Assembly (NCBI GenBank): GCA_027625915.1
Contig: JANTQA010000076.1
Span: 2,232,001-2,296,000 of the forward strand
From: Anaeramoeba flamelloides
Taxonomy: Eukaryota > Metamonada > Anaeramoebidae
DNA: 64,000 nucleotides
Direction: 5' to 3'
Part shown: piece after piece, positions 10,606 through 22,262 of the stretch
Numbering within the stretch: position 1 is the stretch's first letter
Layout: each line of letters opens with the position of its first letter
The notes under the pieces: generated by a model
Databases searched by the model: none
What the model saw: only the letters and a program-made list of their open reading frames with translations
Told to the model about the DNA's origin: nothing
Program-made: the position numbers and the translations under genes

Positions 10606-11591
10606 TATCCTTATTTAAACAAAGATATCATCAAAGCCTTTAATATCTGAGAAAAAAAATATATTTTTCAAATACTTCTAATGACAATGTTTATTAGATA
10701 CAGTCTGAATAAGAAGACTCAAATTTATTCACTTCAAAATTCTCTCTTTACCTTATTAAATGTTCTATCTTCTTTTATAATATTTAACATATGTCAATAC
10801 TTCTTAAATTTTATAAAATCAACATATAATTATTTGTCTTTGTGTATTAGATATTTAAGGTGGTATGTTCGAAATGAAATATGAATATAGATTTCAAATT
10901 CCACCCTTTCATTTTAGGAAAACTCAATACAATCTTGTATACACATATTGAAACAATTTTTTTTTTTCTAAAAAAAGTGATTTTTTAGGGTTATTAATAT
11001 TTTATACTTTATTATAAATAACTACTTTGAGAGAATTACAATGAAGAGGTGACTAAATTCCAGGGTAAATTAATCCAATTTACCCTGTTTTTTACACTTT
11101 TGAATTTATTATTAACTTTGATGAAAAACTAATTGGATAAATATATTCTTAGGGGTATTTTACAGGAATTGAAAATAAGTTTTGAAAGTGTCAAATAAAA
11201 TAAAAATAAAAAAACAACTTTTTTTTTCAAAAAATAATTGAATATTTTGATCTATGGAAAAAAGATTGTATTCACTTTAACCAATATAACAGGATGGCAT
11301 TTGTAATTTATGTTAAAAATTCATTTAGAACACACACACTTACATAAGTGAAAATATAAATTGATTATCTTTTTTTAAACTTATATTTGTGATTTTCAAG
11401 TTAAATAATACAAAATTACAATTGTTTTATCTTATTTTCTAATTCAGAATTCTTCTTTTAATTCTTAATAAACTTAGATTACCCAACATTGACTAATATT
11501 TGACAAAAATAAGATCAAGTTAGAGATATTGATCACAGAAATTAAAATTCAATTTTTGGAAATATCTGACATTATTTAAGTGAATTGGATT

Positions 11592-11663
11592 AAATATGTT
11601 GATTATAATTCTCTCTAAGCGATGTTAAAATATCACATATCGAGAATTATAATCAACATATTT
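11592..11663. repeat. Perfect 22-bp inverted repeat with 28-base loop
   Basis: The arms at 11592-11613 and 11642-11663 are exact reverse complements (AAATATGTTGATTATAATTC...). They are too short for a typical MITE of this window and carry no TA-flanked CAGT-type end. It could be a cruciform-forming site or a stem in an unannotated transcript. Confidence 0.65.
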
Positions 11664-12285
11664 TTGAGAAATGAACACAATTGTCAGTGTTATTATTTGA
11701 AACGGGCTAGTTAATACCAATAATTAAAATAAAATTAAAAACAATCAAAAAAAAAAAAAAAAATAGATTTCCAATTAGTTAATTTTATACTAGAAAATAA
11801 TTAACAAAAAATTTTAAAAATTCTACCAATTTTTATAAATAATTTTGAAAAAATTTCACTCATACAAAATTTCCCAAAAATCATCTTTAAATTACCAAAA
11901 TCAAACAAATTGATCTATTTGATCGAGAAATTTTTAGCAGATATTTTTTATTATTGTTGTTTGTTAAAAACATTCAAATTGGATGATTCAGATGATTAAA
12001 AGACCACTTTTTATTTTCACTTTTTTCAAAATTTAATATCAGCTGCTATACTCGAACTACATTAAATTTATTAATTTGATTTATCTCATAACTCTTCTAA
12101 TTTTAATAATTGGAAACTCTTTCTTTCATCCTAAAAAGTTTATTTGAATAACAAAAAACAATAATATATAATTTGAAAATAATCAAAATTGTAAGAGTAA
12201 ACAAGTGGAAAGAAGTTGTTCTAAAGCATAAGTTAATTAAATCATCTTGTTAAATATATTATTTTGTGTCATTTTTTTCGCCTAG

Positions 12286-12329
12286 CCCAGAAGAAAATGA
12301 TAACTTATCAAAAGAAGAAAGAGAAAAAG
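12286..12329 (+). other. Possible orphan coding exon
   Basis: A 44-nt block preceded by a pyrimidine-rich acceptor (TTTTTTCGCCTAG) and followed by the donor GTTAGT. In one frame it reads PEENDNLSKEEREK, an ordinary acidic/basic helix. I could not find flanking exons that join it in phase, either upstream or to the BLOC1S5 gene about 0.9 kb downstream. It may be a pseudogene exon, part of a gene with many tiny exons, or chance. Confidence 0.25.
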
Positions 12330-13236
12330 GTTAGTAAAACAATTTTTTAATCTATTATTCAAATACCAGTAATAGAGTATACATTTAATTTAGGGTTCTT
12401 AACGCACTCACAACATACAAATTTATCTTATCAAAAGTTTATCAGAAATAGCTAGAAATAATAAATTGCCGTCTGTTTCTTTGGAATTATATTTCTATTC
12501 ATGGAAAATCATTGAATCGAACTAGATTTTTTTTGTCAATTCTTTAATAATGAACTAATTTTGATAAAATTCTATATTTAATTTTGTTATCACAAATAAT
12601 ACTAGAATTATAAGAAGAAAAATACAAGATCTATCAGTTCTTCAAAATAATAAATAAAGGGGTTTTATTTTGAAAATAATCTCATTCTATAATCTAAAAA
12701 AATATCAAATAATAAGTATTCTTAGATATCTGAAATAATTCTTTTTTATATACTAATACAATTTCATCTTGGTAGAATTCATTTTGAGTATTTTATATAA
12801 CTAAATTTCAATTTTTAAATTTATTTGTCAAATTAAAAACTTTTTAAAAATCAAAGTAATTTTTGAAAAATAAAAAAATCAAAACCAACGAAATTTTCAA
12901 AGAGAGACAATACAGATGATCTCCAAAACTCACACCCAACAACAGCTATAACAGCACACCTCTTTAAATATTGCTTTAGTTCTGAAATAGTTCTAAGGTA
13001 AGAGGATATATTAGTGAATGAAGAAACACTAAAAATTGAAAATTGCAGTACAATATTTTGAGGTAAAAAAAAACTTTCCATACTTTAATGATCAGAACTT
13101 TAAAGAGAAGAAACTCACACAACCATTCTTCTCTTTATATAAATATAACAAATTAATTCCAAATAGAAGAAAAATAAACCGAAAATTTTTAATCGAGATT
13201 GGTTCATTTTTTCTTCTTTTTTAATAAATTCAAAAA

Positions 13237-14393
13237 ATGAGCATTGTTACAAAATCAAGTTATATTAACAACATTTTAGTGGGTAATTTTTTTAAAGTTT
13301 TTTCTTTTTCTTGGCTTACTTGAAACAAAAATAACAAACAAAAGCCGAGAAATAAAAAGAAAATTTAATTGTTGATTTGCTTTCAAATTTTGTTTTCTTA
13401 TTGCCTGATTGTAGGCAGCAAAAAAATTCATAGCATTTTCTTTGATCACTCGACTTTCTTTGATCATGAATCAAAATTGGTGTTACGTGAACTTGAACTT
13501 AAAAGAAATAACCGAGAAGTTAAAGAACTAGATCGAGTCTTATCAGATCTGCACTCCTTGAATCAGAAAAAAATTCCAGAAATTGAAAAACTCCTTAATG
13601 ATCAGTTATCTGTTTTTGGTGAAAAAGGTATGGCTGACACTCAATTTAACTAATTTTGTTTTATTATTTAATTCATTTTCTTCCTTTTACAAAATGAAAT
13701 AATCTCCATTCATCTTTTTTCTTTTCTTTTTCATTTTATTTTTTCAACACAAAAAAAATCAAAAACAAAAAAAAAAGTCAAATTGGCAAACCAACAAGCA
13801 CAAGAAAATTTAAATGAAGCGAAAAAACTTTTTGTAATCTATTTTTGAAATTATTTTTTCTTTTTTTTCATCTTTTCTTTTTTAACCCTTTTTTATCTTT
13901 TTGACCAAAGCTCATCAAAAATTTTACATTTTTAACACTTTTTGATCTCAATTGAAAAAAGGAAAACAGAACAAAAAGGAATAAAGAAAGAAAAAAGCAA
14001 TTCCGTAAGGCTTCTCGTGAAATCGAAAATGATTTTAAAAAAAAAATTTTGCGAATTAAAAAGAAAGAACAAGAGAGAAAGAAAAAAGTAGAATTAAAAA
14101 AAACTTCAAAAATTCAAAGCCAACCAAAAAAGGAGAACAAAACAAAACCCGTTGAAGAAAAAGAACGGGAAACAAAAGAACTCGAAAAACAAGAAGAAAA
14201 ACAAGAACAGAAATTAGATCAAGAAAATGAAAAAGAAAAACAAGAAAACAAAAAAGAAGAAGAAGAAGGAGACAAAAAAGAAGAAAAACAAGAACAGAAG
14301 AGAGATCAAGAAAATGAAAAAGATAAAAAAGAGGAAAAAGAAAAAACTGAAAAAAAAACAAATCAAGAAAATGAATCTACAGAACAAAAATAA
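13237..14393 (+). CDS. BLOC1S5: BLOC-1 complex subunit 5 (Muted) homologue, four exons
   Basis: Exons are 13237-13282, 13415-13627, 13778-13833 and 13962-14393. The introns (132, 150 and 128 nt) all begin GTA and end AG, and phases agree at every joint, giving 248 residues. Residues 20-110 align with my recollection of animal BLOC1S5. The shared pattern is IHS, then DH, an E-S/T pair, E-x-E-x-KR, RE and a conserved Pro (here IHSIFFDH at 20-27, ELELKRNNRE at 41-50, IPEIEKLL at 69-76). The family forms elongated coiled coils in BLOC-1, which sorts cargo from endosomes to lysosome-related organelles. The N-terminal half fits the family; residues from about 140 on are an added Lys/Glu/Gln-rich tail not present in animals. 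The start ATG lies in a 15-codon first exon. Family assignment rests on one conserved block, so it is good but not certain. Confidence 0.75.
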
Positions 14394-16640
14394 GTGATTC
14401 TCAAGTTTTCTTCGTCCTTGTGAACAAAAGTTAATTTGGATCAATAACAAAGAAAAAAAGAATTGAGAATAAATTCAACAAAACATTTAAAAACGAAATT
14501 TTTTTTTAAATTTGATCTTTCAACTTGATTATATGCTTTATTGAGATTCCATATATGTATATACATACATACATATATACTTATATAATACTTTAAATTA
14601 ATCAAAATTAGTAATCAAAAAATTAAACAAAAGTTTTAAAGTCATTACAGTAATATTTTTATTTTAATTTTTATTTATTTTTTTTTTAAAGATTCATGAT
14701 ATCAGATCTTTCATTAACAATTTAATTTATAGATTCAAATACTTTTATGTTAATAATAATAACAATAATTATTTTGCTAAAAAAAAATATAATTTACAGT
14801 AATTTTGGTAATAATTCAATTTGTAAAAATCCGTTTAATTTACATTTTAATATTTCTTCATATCACATTGCTCTGCAAATAAAAATTTAATAATTAATAT
14901 CTTTAGAAATATTATCAGAGTGGATATTTTGATTTTTTTTCAAATAAAACCTCAAATAAATCTTTTTTCTATTCTCTGGAATCAAAATATTGTTTTTTAT
15001 TTCAATGATTAACTCCTAATTTTTTCTGGTTTAAATTTGATTTTTAATAAAATCCCATAATTCTCTCAAAATCTAATAATTAACAAATAGGTTATAAGAA
15101 ATCATTTGATGGAATTTAATATGGCTACTAGAAAAATTATATATTTAAGATTTTTCTACTTGGTATTTTCCTTTTAAGGACTTTTTATTCAATCCTGACT
15201 TTTTTCTGTTAATTTTTCTCATAAGTAAAAAATTTTTTACTTTGAAATGGAATCAAAAATATCTTTTTTTTTTTTTAAAAGAGTTTTGGTACCAAGTGAA
15301 AAAATTCTTTTTTTGATTCCATTGAATCATAATAAAAATAATTTTTATTCATTTTGAATAATTTTTATTCTTTTGAATAATAAATTCAAAGGGGGGGCTT
15401 TAACAAGCGGGAAGTGTTTGATAAAAAATGCTTCTGTCGGGGATCATTTTGACTTTACAATTCCAAAATATAAATTTTTGTGATTCGAAAAATTCCAAAC
15501 ATGGAATCATTTTTGTAACTCAAAATCTTATTTCAAAATTATCCGCACACATTTAGAATTGTAATGTTAAAACATTCTAATTCACATTTTAATAATCATC
15601 AAATATATCAAGTTTTGATGTACTAGGAACCATCTTGTAATTCTTAAACTATTTTTCTCATGGCAATTTTCACTAGAATTGGGTCACTTTCTAATAATCA
15701 ATATTCTCAGAAAAATTCTTATTTTTAGTTGGTTCTGATAACTATTAGCATTTTTTGGGGAAAAATCTTGAGGTCAAAATTCAAAATTAAAATAGAAAAA
15801 AGAATTTCTTTTAAGTGGGAAAAACTCATTTTTTTAGTACCTTTTGATTATTATTCTTTTATAAAGGCATTTATTGCCAATTTTAAAAGTATTATTATAA
15901 GAAAGGGGTTTTATTTAAAAACAGTAATAATCGTTAATTTGGAAAGATACCAGTAGAAAAGTGATTTTGAAGATAGACCTTGTGTTAATGTTTTTTTTTT
16001 TTTTCAAATTTTAAACACATATCATTCATGAAACAATGTTAACAAAAAAAAAAAAAAGATATTTTTCAATATAGTGTTAATTATTATATTACTCCATTTT
16101 TAGTTGTTTTTTTTTATATTTTTTTAAAATTATTATTGAAAGTTCTGTTTCATAAATAAGAACTGTTTGAGTCAACGGGGGGGTGTAAAATTAACTAAAA
16201 AAAAAAAAGTTTTGATTCTGATAATTCAATTTTTAATTGATGGTTTTTTTTTGGTGTAACTGATTTGATGTAATGGTTATGGAAAAAAAGTTGAACCTGT
16301 GTTTTAATTGGAAATAGTTCCTGAAAATGAAAATTTAGTTAATTAATAAAAGAAAAAATGAATTAAGTACAAACAAAATCAAGGATTCAACACAATAACA
16401 GTTTTTTTTACAACTGTCTTTTGGTATGGGTTTTTCTTGGTTGATCAATTATCATTAAAAATTTGTTGAAAAAAATTGACTATTTTTGTGGATCTACAAA
16501 ACAACTCAAAAAAATTTGATAAATCAAGTAGAATTTAAATTGTTTTTGTTGGTTTGATTCATAATAATAAGGTGGATTATTATTTGAAGTTAATTTATTA
16601 CTTCTTTTTATTGATTTTACTTTTAGTTTCCAGATTCTAG
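14394..16640. other. Intergenic, with a dispersed repeat; no gene seen
   Basis: Contains family G (next entry), a short TA/TACA microsatellite at about 14554-14582 and two G runs (about 15391 and 16177). The frame at 15729-15956 is hydrophobic and Lys-rich as expected by chance. Confidence 0.4.
14905..15545 (+). repeat. Dispersed repeat family G, copy 1
   Basis: Collinear, diverged similarity to 52615-53215. Shared landmarks are ATATTTTGATT, a T run leading into GGTACCAA, and a later GGAATCATTTT-type block. About 0.6 kb, no ORF. Ends are not defined. Confidence 0.5.
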
Positions 16641-16642
16641 TA

Positions 16643-16890
16643 AGGACTATTCGAATTTTATGCTCTGCGAGGGTTGGAATACCATACTGTAAATGGTAAA
16701 AATTGTTAAAAAGTTGTAGGTTTTGCTGAAAGTCAAAATATTACAATTTTTGGAATTATTAACGATTTGTTTGCTAATTAAAAAAATTGTAATATTTTGA
16801 CTTTCAGCAAAACCTACAACTTTTTAACAATTTTTACCATTTACAGTATGGTATTCCAACCCTCGCAGAGCATAAAATTCGAATAGTCCT
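16643..16890. mobile_element. Perfect palindromic MITE, TA target site
   Basis: A 248-bp element flanked by TA (16641-16642 and 16891-16892). The arms 16643-16751 and 16782-16890 are exact reverse complements over 109 bp, separated by a 30-bp loop. Each outer end starts AGGACTATTCGAATTTTATG. The absence of any mismatch means very recent insertion, or maintenance of the arms by a palindrome-specific process. No coding potential. No second copy in the window. Confidence 0.85.
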
Positions 16891-16892
16891 TA

Positions 16893-18044
16893 AGGTTCCC
16901 AATTAAAAACCGTGTTGAACTTTTTTTCGTGAACAATAAATTATTGGAAAGTATATAAGTAGACTTGAAGTGGTGCTATATATTTAAAAACTGATATTTG
17001 AATATGAAATGGGAAAGAATATTCGATTCCTTTCCCAGATTTTTCTTTTATAAAGAGGTTTTCAAAGAGGCAAGTTTTTTTTTTTTTGGTTTGTTTGAAA
17101 AATGAAATTGTAAATGTAGTGAAAATTTTAACCATTTATAATTCAAATAATCACGAAAAATAAATTGGATTGTGGGTTATCGAAATAAAACGGTTAAAGA
17201 CGATTTTGGATTTTTTACCCTTACCAAGATAAATTTCGAATTTGAATTGATAAAATGGTTTACTAAACGAACATCTTTCCACAAAAATTAAATTTTCAAA
17301 AAAAAAGATCTCTTTAATCCAGTTTCTTTAAAATAACAAATACACACTATTAGTTCAGACAGTCTCAGTATGGCGTAAAATTTGAGTGGTCCTCTAATTT
17401 GTTAAAACACAAAGAATTCAGTGAAAACAGGTTGTGCTCTAAATATGAAATCGAAGGAATTCTGGAATAATTGAAAAAAGAAATTTACCCAACAATTCTT
17501 ATGAATTGAATATTAACGCAAAGTTGGAGAAAAATATTTGAAGAGGAGAGTAACTTCTAACCTCAGTAAAAAATTGGTGACTTTTTTTTTGTGTTCTTCC
17601 TTTTTCAACAATTCTTATTCATGTTTTGTTAACTGTTGGAAAATTGGGAAAAAACCCAAGAAATAACCGGTGAAGATTTTTCAATAAAATCACTCGGTGT
17701 TAGTCCTTTGAGTGTCCTCACAATTCAGAAAGAAAAGAGTTCAACAAAAAAATTATGATGTTTTTGAATAAATTAAAAAATTCGAAAGCGAACACTTTTT
17801 TTTTCTTCAAAGTGATGAACCTTCTCAAATTTAAAGAGTGAAAAAACCAAAACAATTAGTCAGTTTTTTTTATTAGTTTCAAAAAATTGAAAACCTGTTT
17901 TTTTTTGAAAGGAATGGAAACACACGAAGAAAGGTGAAAAAAAAAATCAAAAGATTTGATCCCTAACCTTCATCAAAAAAATTTGAATTATAATTTTACC
18001 ATTTTTTTTTTAACTATCATTTATTTTTATTAGCTTTCAATCAA
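16893..18044. other. Intergenic, 5' flank of the Cys-cluster gene
   Basis: No coding region recognised. A pyrimidine/AG sequence immediately before the ATG at 18045 (about 18000-18034) could be the acceptor of an intron in the 5' untranslated region. The frame at 16941-17135 (-) has no support. Confidence 0.35.
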
Positions 18045-18974
18045 ATGACCGAAACAAAAGAAACAAAAGAAACCAAAGAAACCAAAGAAACCAAAGAAAC
18101 CAAAGAAACAAAATTTTTTGATCAATTTCCAGAATTGAGAACAATCAACATCATTTTCCCTGCACACATGAAGGAGGTTCTTCTCATGTTTGGAGAAATG
18201 TACGAAACTTTCAAAGAAAGCGTACCAAGCTTCATCAAAACCATCATTGGATTTTTAGAAAAAATTGTACTCCTTTACTTGACTATTTTTTCCTTATTCA
18301 TAAAAACTGCCGATTACATTGTTGCAAAATTCCTTGGATGTTGTTGCTGTTCGAAGTGTTGCTGTGGCTGTAAATTTTGTTCCAAGATCTATGGAATGAC
18401 TTTCAAAATCCTTGTTGACAAGGTCAAGGGAATTGTTGATGAAGAAATCGAAAATAAAAATGACGATGAAGACATGTGCCCAAAGCTTGTTGAATACGCC
18501 AATAGTACTTATAAATTGATCGACATGATTTTACCAGAAGCAGAAGTACCAGAAGAAATAGAAGAAGAACAAGAAGAAAATGAAGAAAGAGAAGAAAAAG
18601 AAGAAAAAGAAGAAGAAGAAGAAGAAGAAGAAAAAGTATGCAAAAACGTATTCTGGACAAACTTTTGGTTAGTTGTGAGATACTATTTCCTCATCCATTC
18701 CTTTTTCGTTCTTAGGTTAATTGCTCGACACGGTAAAAAAAAAGAATGCATCCAAAAATGTAAATACTGCTCTGCTTTTTTCACAATTGTTCATGAACTT
18801 TTGAAAACAGTTGTTGAAATTTTCAAACTCATCAAAGAAAAGAAATGCTCAGAATGCTGGACTGAACTCACCAAATTCAAAACCACTTGTTGTGATACTA
18901 TCAAAGCTTTATTCAAAAAATCTGAAGAAGAAAAAGAAGAAGAAAAAGAAGAAGAAGAAAAAAAAGAGAAATAA
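18045..18974 (+). CDS. Cys-cluster membrane protein with acidic linker
   Basis: A 309-residue intronless ORF. Residues 3-23 are seven perfect repeats of the tripeptide ETK. Two hydrophobic segments (about 66-87 and 203-226) could be membrane helices. Directly after the first is a cluster of nine cysteines within 14 residues (99-112, GCCCCSKCCCGCKFCSK), an arrangement typical of multiple palmitoylation and also possible for metal binding. Residues 165-197 are an almost pure Glu/Lys linker. A second set of cysteines (199, 235, 239, 242, 268, 271, 282, 283) includes CxxxCxxC and CxxC spacings. The C-terminus (293-309) is again Glu/Lys. The two halves (hydrophobic helix, then Cys-rich helix, then charged tail) look like a diverged internal duplication. 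I do not recognise the family and assign no function. Confidence 0.8.
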   Translation: MTETKETKETKETKETKETKETKFFDQFPELRTINIIFPAHMKEVLLMFGEMYETFKESVPSFIKTIIGFLEKIVLLYLTIFSLFIKTADYIVAKFLGCCCCSKCCCGCKFCSKIYGMTFKILVDKVKGIVDEEIENKNDDEDMCPKLVEYANSTYKLIDMILPEAEVPEEIEEEQEENEEREEKEEKEEEEEEEEKVCKNVFWTNFWLVVRYYFLIHSFFVLRLIARHGKKKECIQKCKYCSAFFTIVHELLKTVVEIFKLIKEKKCSECWTELTKFKTTCCDTIKALFKKSEEEKEEEKEEEEKKEK

Positions 18975-21626
18975 TTTGGTACTAATGTGAGAGTTTTTTA
19001 AAGGGGATGAAAATCGAATTTTTTTTTTTTTTTTTTTTTGTTCTTTTTTAATTGATGCTTTTTTTTTTAATTTTTTCTCCTTATATTTTCTTTGATTCTA
19101 ACTGTTCAACCTTTTTTAATTTTAGTTTTTATACTGTAACCAAAATGGTTGTTATTATTTTTCTCTTCAATAAAATCCCAATTTCTTTTTTTGTTTTGTT
19201 TGGTTTTTTGTTTTTATTATTTTTTTTTTTTTTTCACTAACTAATCAAATTTATTTCTTCAAATAAAACATTTCCATAATTTTAACCCGGCAAAATAATA
19301 CATTAATATCGGTTATTAACAAACAGAATCTTTAAACCTTTATTGAATTAAAAATTTTTTCTTCAGTCACACAACTAATTTTCGAAATAATTGGTGATAA
19401 ATTATTTAAAATTTTATCACAAGTTTTTTTAGGAATTCTTACAACAAATCAAGGAACGGTTTCAATTTTTTTGGGGATTTTGTTTTGTAATCATTTGATA
19501 GATACTTTCATCTCCAATATTAAAAATACCTAAAGTTCACAGTAGATAAAAGTGTAGTCTGTGAATTATGTAATTTTAATTTGAAAAAAAATTCCTTATT
19601 TTTTGGAAATATTTCACTATTTCAAGTAATTTCTATTTCTTTTTTAAAAACGGTTGACCAAAATTACGACTTTTCTGAATTTGTGATAGTTTTTTTTCCC
19701 CTCAAGAAACCAAATTTTTTGTCAAGGTGATATTTTGAAATTTTTTTGATCTAACCAATTAATAATAATACCACTATTTGTTTATACATTAATTTTACAA
19801 TAGTTTTAATAAGCTTTCCCAAAAGGTTTTAAAAGTGACACAAATTACAATTATTTTATTTTCAGTTAAGGGAATAGTAAACTAAAAAAATCTTCAAGTA
19901 AATTTACCAACAAATTAAAAAAAATTTTATCGTATCTTAAAATTGAAAAATAAAGTAAAAATCTGATAATTACAAAAACACAACCCACTTTTAATACTAT
20001 TTTCCAAAATGAATTATTGTTTTTAAAAAGTCTGATCCATTTTTCTCATTTTTAAAAAGTTCAAAATCCAACATATTTCTGAATTATTTAAAAAAAAATA
20101 TTTTTCTTTGAAAGAAGATTGAAATCTTATTGCCTTTAAAGGAAGTGTACAAAAATACACTTTAAAAATGAAATCACAAAGTTCTGTAATAACTAAGTTT
20201 AAAAAATCTACTTAATCTCAAAAAAAAATACATAATTATTTTAAACTTGTAAAAATTATAATTTTTTGATTCAAAGAACCTAGGAAATCTATTTTTTCTC
20301 GGGATTGAATGAAAAAATCCGAGAAAAAGAACCAAACAATGGAATTAACAATCCCCCCCAAAACACTTTTTTAAAACCTGGAAAATTCAACTTATTATTT
20401 AAAGAAATACTTTTTAATTTGATTATTTATAATCAATAATTATTAACCCAATCTTAATTATTTCAGTAAGTCATTAACAGCCCAATGATTAAATGTATCA
20501 AATATGTTTTACATTTATTTCTCAATTTTTTCAAGATTTTGCAACAAATAAAACAATTCAAATACATATTTCTAATAATAAAAAAAATAATAGATATTAT
20601 CAAATAACTGATTTTAATACTAAAAGTTCCTTGTTTATACTCTTGATATTTGAAAAAGTATATTGACAAGTCTTTTAAATTTCAAGAAATTGAATAAATA
20701 TTTGTGAATAAAATAGATGATCAAATTTCTTAGATCTTCAAGTATCCAATATTTGATTTATTTTTCTGGTATTTTTAAAATAATATTAAAGTCAAAACGT
20801 TACTTGTTAATAAAGACTCTCATAAATTACTAAAAGTGATATTTCTTCAAAATTAATTTTTTTTACAAATTTTTATTTTTCTAATTTGATCCAAAAACCC
20901 AACAAAAAAGGATCAGATTTTTTGACTGAAAATTCCATTGTAAAAATGAAATCTTTTAAAAATGATTATTCATTTCTCTAAAGTTGATAAATGAAGTTGC
21001 ATATCTGGTTTAATTGTATACTTATGTAAATAATTACTCTATTTCCTTTGGGAAAAACAATAAATAAGATTTACTATTCCCTTAAGAAGTTGGGGTTTGA
21101 TTTTTTGGAAAGCTGAATGAGATAATTCTAAACCTTTTATTTGAGAATTAAAAATACTCTTTCAAAACAACTTTTTAAAATAGATTTTCTGAATGATGAA
21201 AAAAATATCCCGAAAATGATTAGTTGTTTTTCAATAAAAAAAAACTAAAGTTAAAATTTTGGAGATAACACTAGAATGAAAAAATAAAAATTCAAATTCC
21301 AAGTTAGACAAAGATATTTTTACAATTATCCTTTGATCCAAGGTAATCGAATTTATTCACAATATAATCAACATTTCAGATCTTAAAAAACTTGAGAGTA
21401 TTGTATTTATTGTTTTTAATAGCGATACAATTTTTAAAAGTCTCTAGCCACAAAAAAAAGGGTTTTTTTTTTGGTAAAAAATTTCAAATCAATGGAAAGA
21501 TATACTTGAGTTTAATTTTGCTTTGAAATGATTACTCGAAAGAAACAACTAATAGTTTTGAGAATGCCACACCAATCTAATAAAATGAAATGAAGATTAA
21601 AATTATTAATGATAAATACACGATAC
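18975..21626. other. Intergenic, with dispersed repeat M; no gene seen
   Basis: A long T run (19020-19039) follows the gene. The frames at 19052-19240 and 20463-20669 have the composition of random AT-rich DNA. Family M occupies roughly the last third. Confidence 0.4.
20440..21080 (+). repeat. Dispersed repeat family M, copy 2
   Basis: The longest forward copy. The part at 20590-20660 matches 35345-35415 in reverse complement, including AAGTTCCTTGTTTATACTC. The part at 20880-21000 matches both 3200-3320 and, inverted, 35000-35100. No ORF and no clear terminal repeats. Confidence 0.6.
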
Positions 21627-22262
21627 TAGGTTTTCCAGAATTCAAAAGAATTAAGTAAATTTCTGATTTTTGATAAATATTTTAAATTTTGGAAAAGCTA
21701 AAGGTGTTTTTTTTTTATTTTTGAATAAAAACCAAAAATTGTATAAATTTTCAGTTTAATACAAAAATAAAAAAAAAAACCTAATGGAAGAGTCCGTCAA
21801 GTGCCATATAGTACCTAGGTTTTTCAGAATTCAAAAGAATTGAGCAAAATCTATGATTTTACCCCATGCATCTTTCAAATCCTGAAAAAACCAATAAAAG
21901 TGTCCGTAGAGTGCGGTCAACTACCTAGGTTTTCTTGAAGTTTTCTATTTTATTTGTGAAGTGTTCTAGGTTTTTTTACTTTAGAAATAAACAGAAAATT
22001 TTAAAAAATTTTTAGTTTATTTCTAAAGTAAAAAAAACCTAACAAAAATCCATCGATTTTCCAAATAAACAGAAAACTCAAGAAAACCTAACGGCGATTT
22101 TCCAGAATTCAATAGAATAGAGAAAAATCTTTGATTTTACTCAATTATTTTTAATTTTAGAAAAACTCACTAGTTTTTTTTTTTATTAATTTTCAAAATA
22201 AACCGAAAATTTTAAAAATTTTCTGTTTTTGACAAAAAATTAAAAAAAGTCTAACCGAAAAA
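21627..22262. repeat. Palindrome cluster C, copy 1: alternating hairpin units
   Basis: A run of ~70-80-bp palindromic units of two kinds. Type 1 is built from TTTTCCAGAATTCAAAAGAA and its complement around a GATTTT core. Type 2 is built from TTTTTTAATTTTTGAAATAA...CAGAAAA and its complement. They are joined by short, relatively GC-rich linkers containing variants of AAGTGTCCGT, AGAGTGC and ACCTAGG. A homologous cluster lies at 45010-45846 and a single type 1 unit at 50316-50381. This is neither an ordinary MITE nor a simple tandem satellite. Confidence 0.65.

Larger units (their letters stand above)
10606..13236. other. Intergenic, with a hairpin and one exon-like segment
   Basis: No convincing gene. 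The open frames at 10681-10884 and 13036-13224 have chance-like composition. A 22-bp hairpin lies at 11592-11663, and an exon-like block at 12286-12329. A solitary H-type end (ATTCAAATACCAG) lies near 12357. Confidence 0.4.

Noticed and set aside
13036-13224. 62-residue ORF upstream of BLOC1S5
   Set aside because: Lys/Asn/Phe composition of random AT-rich DNA; not in phase with the reconstructed exon 1.
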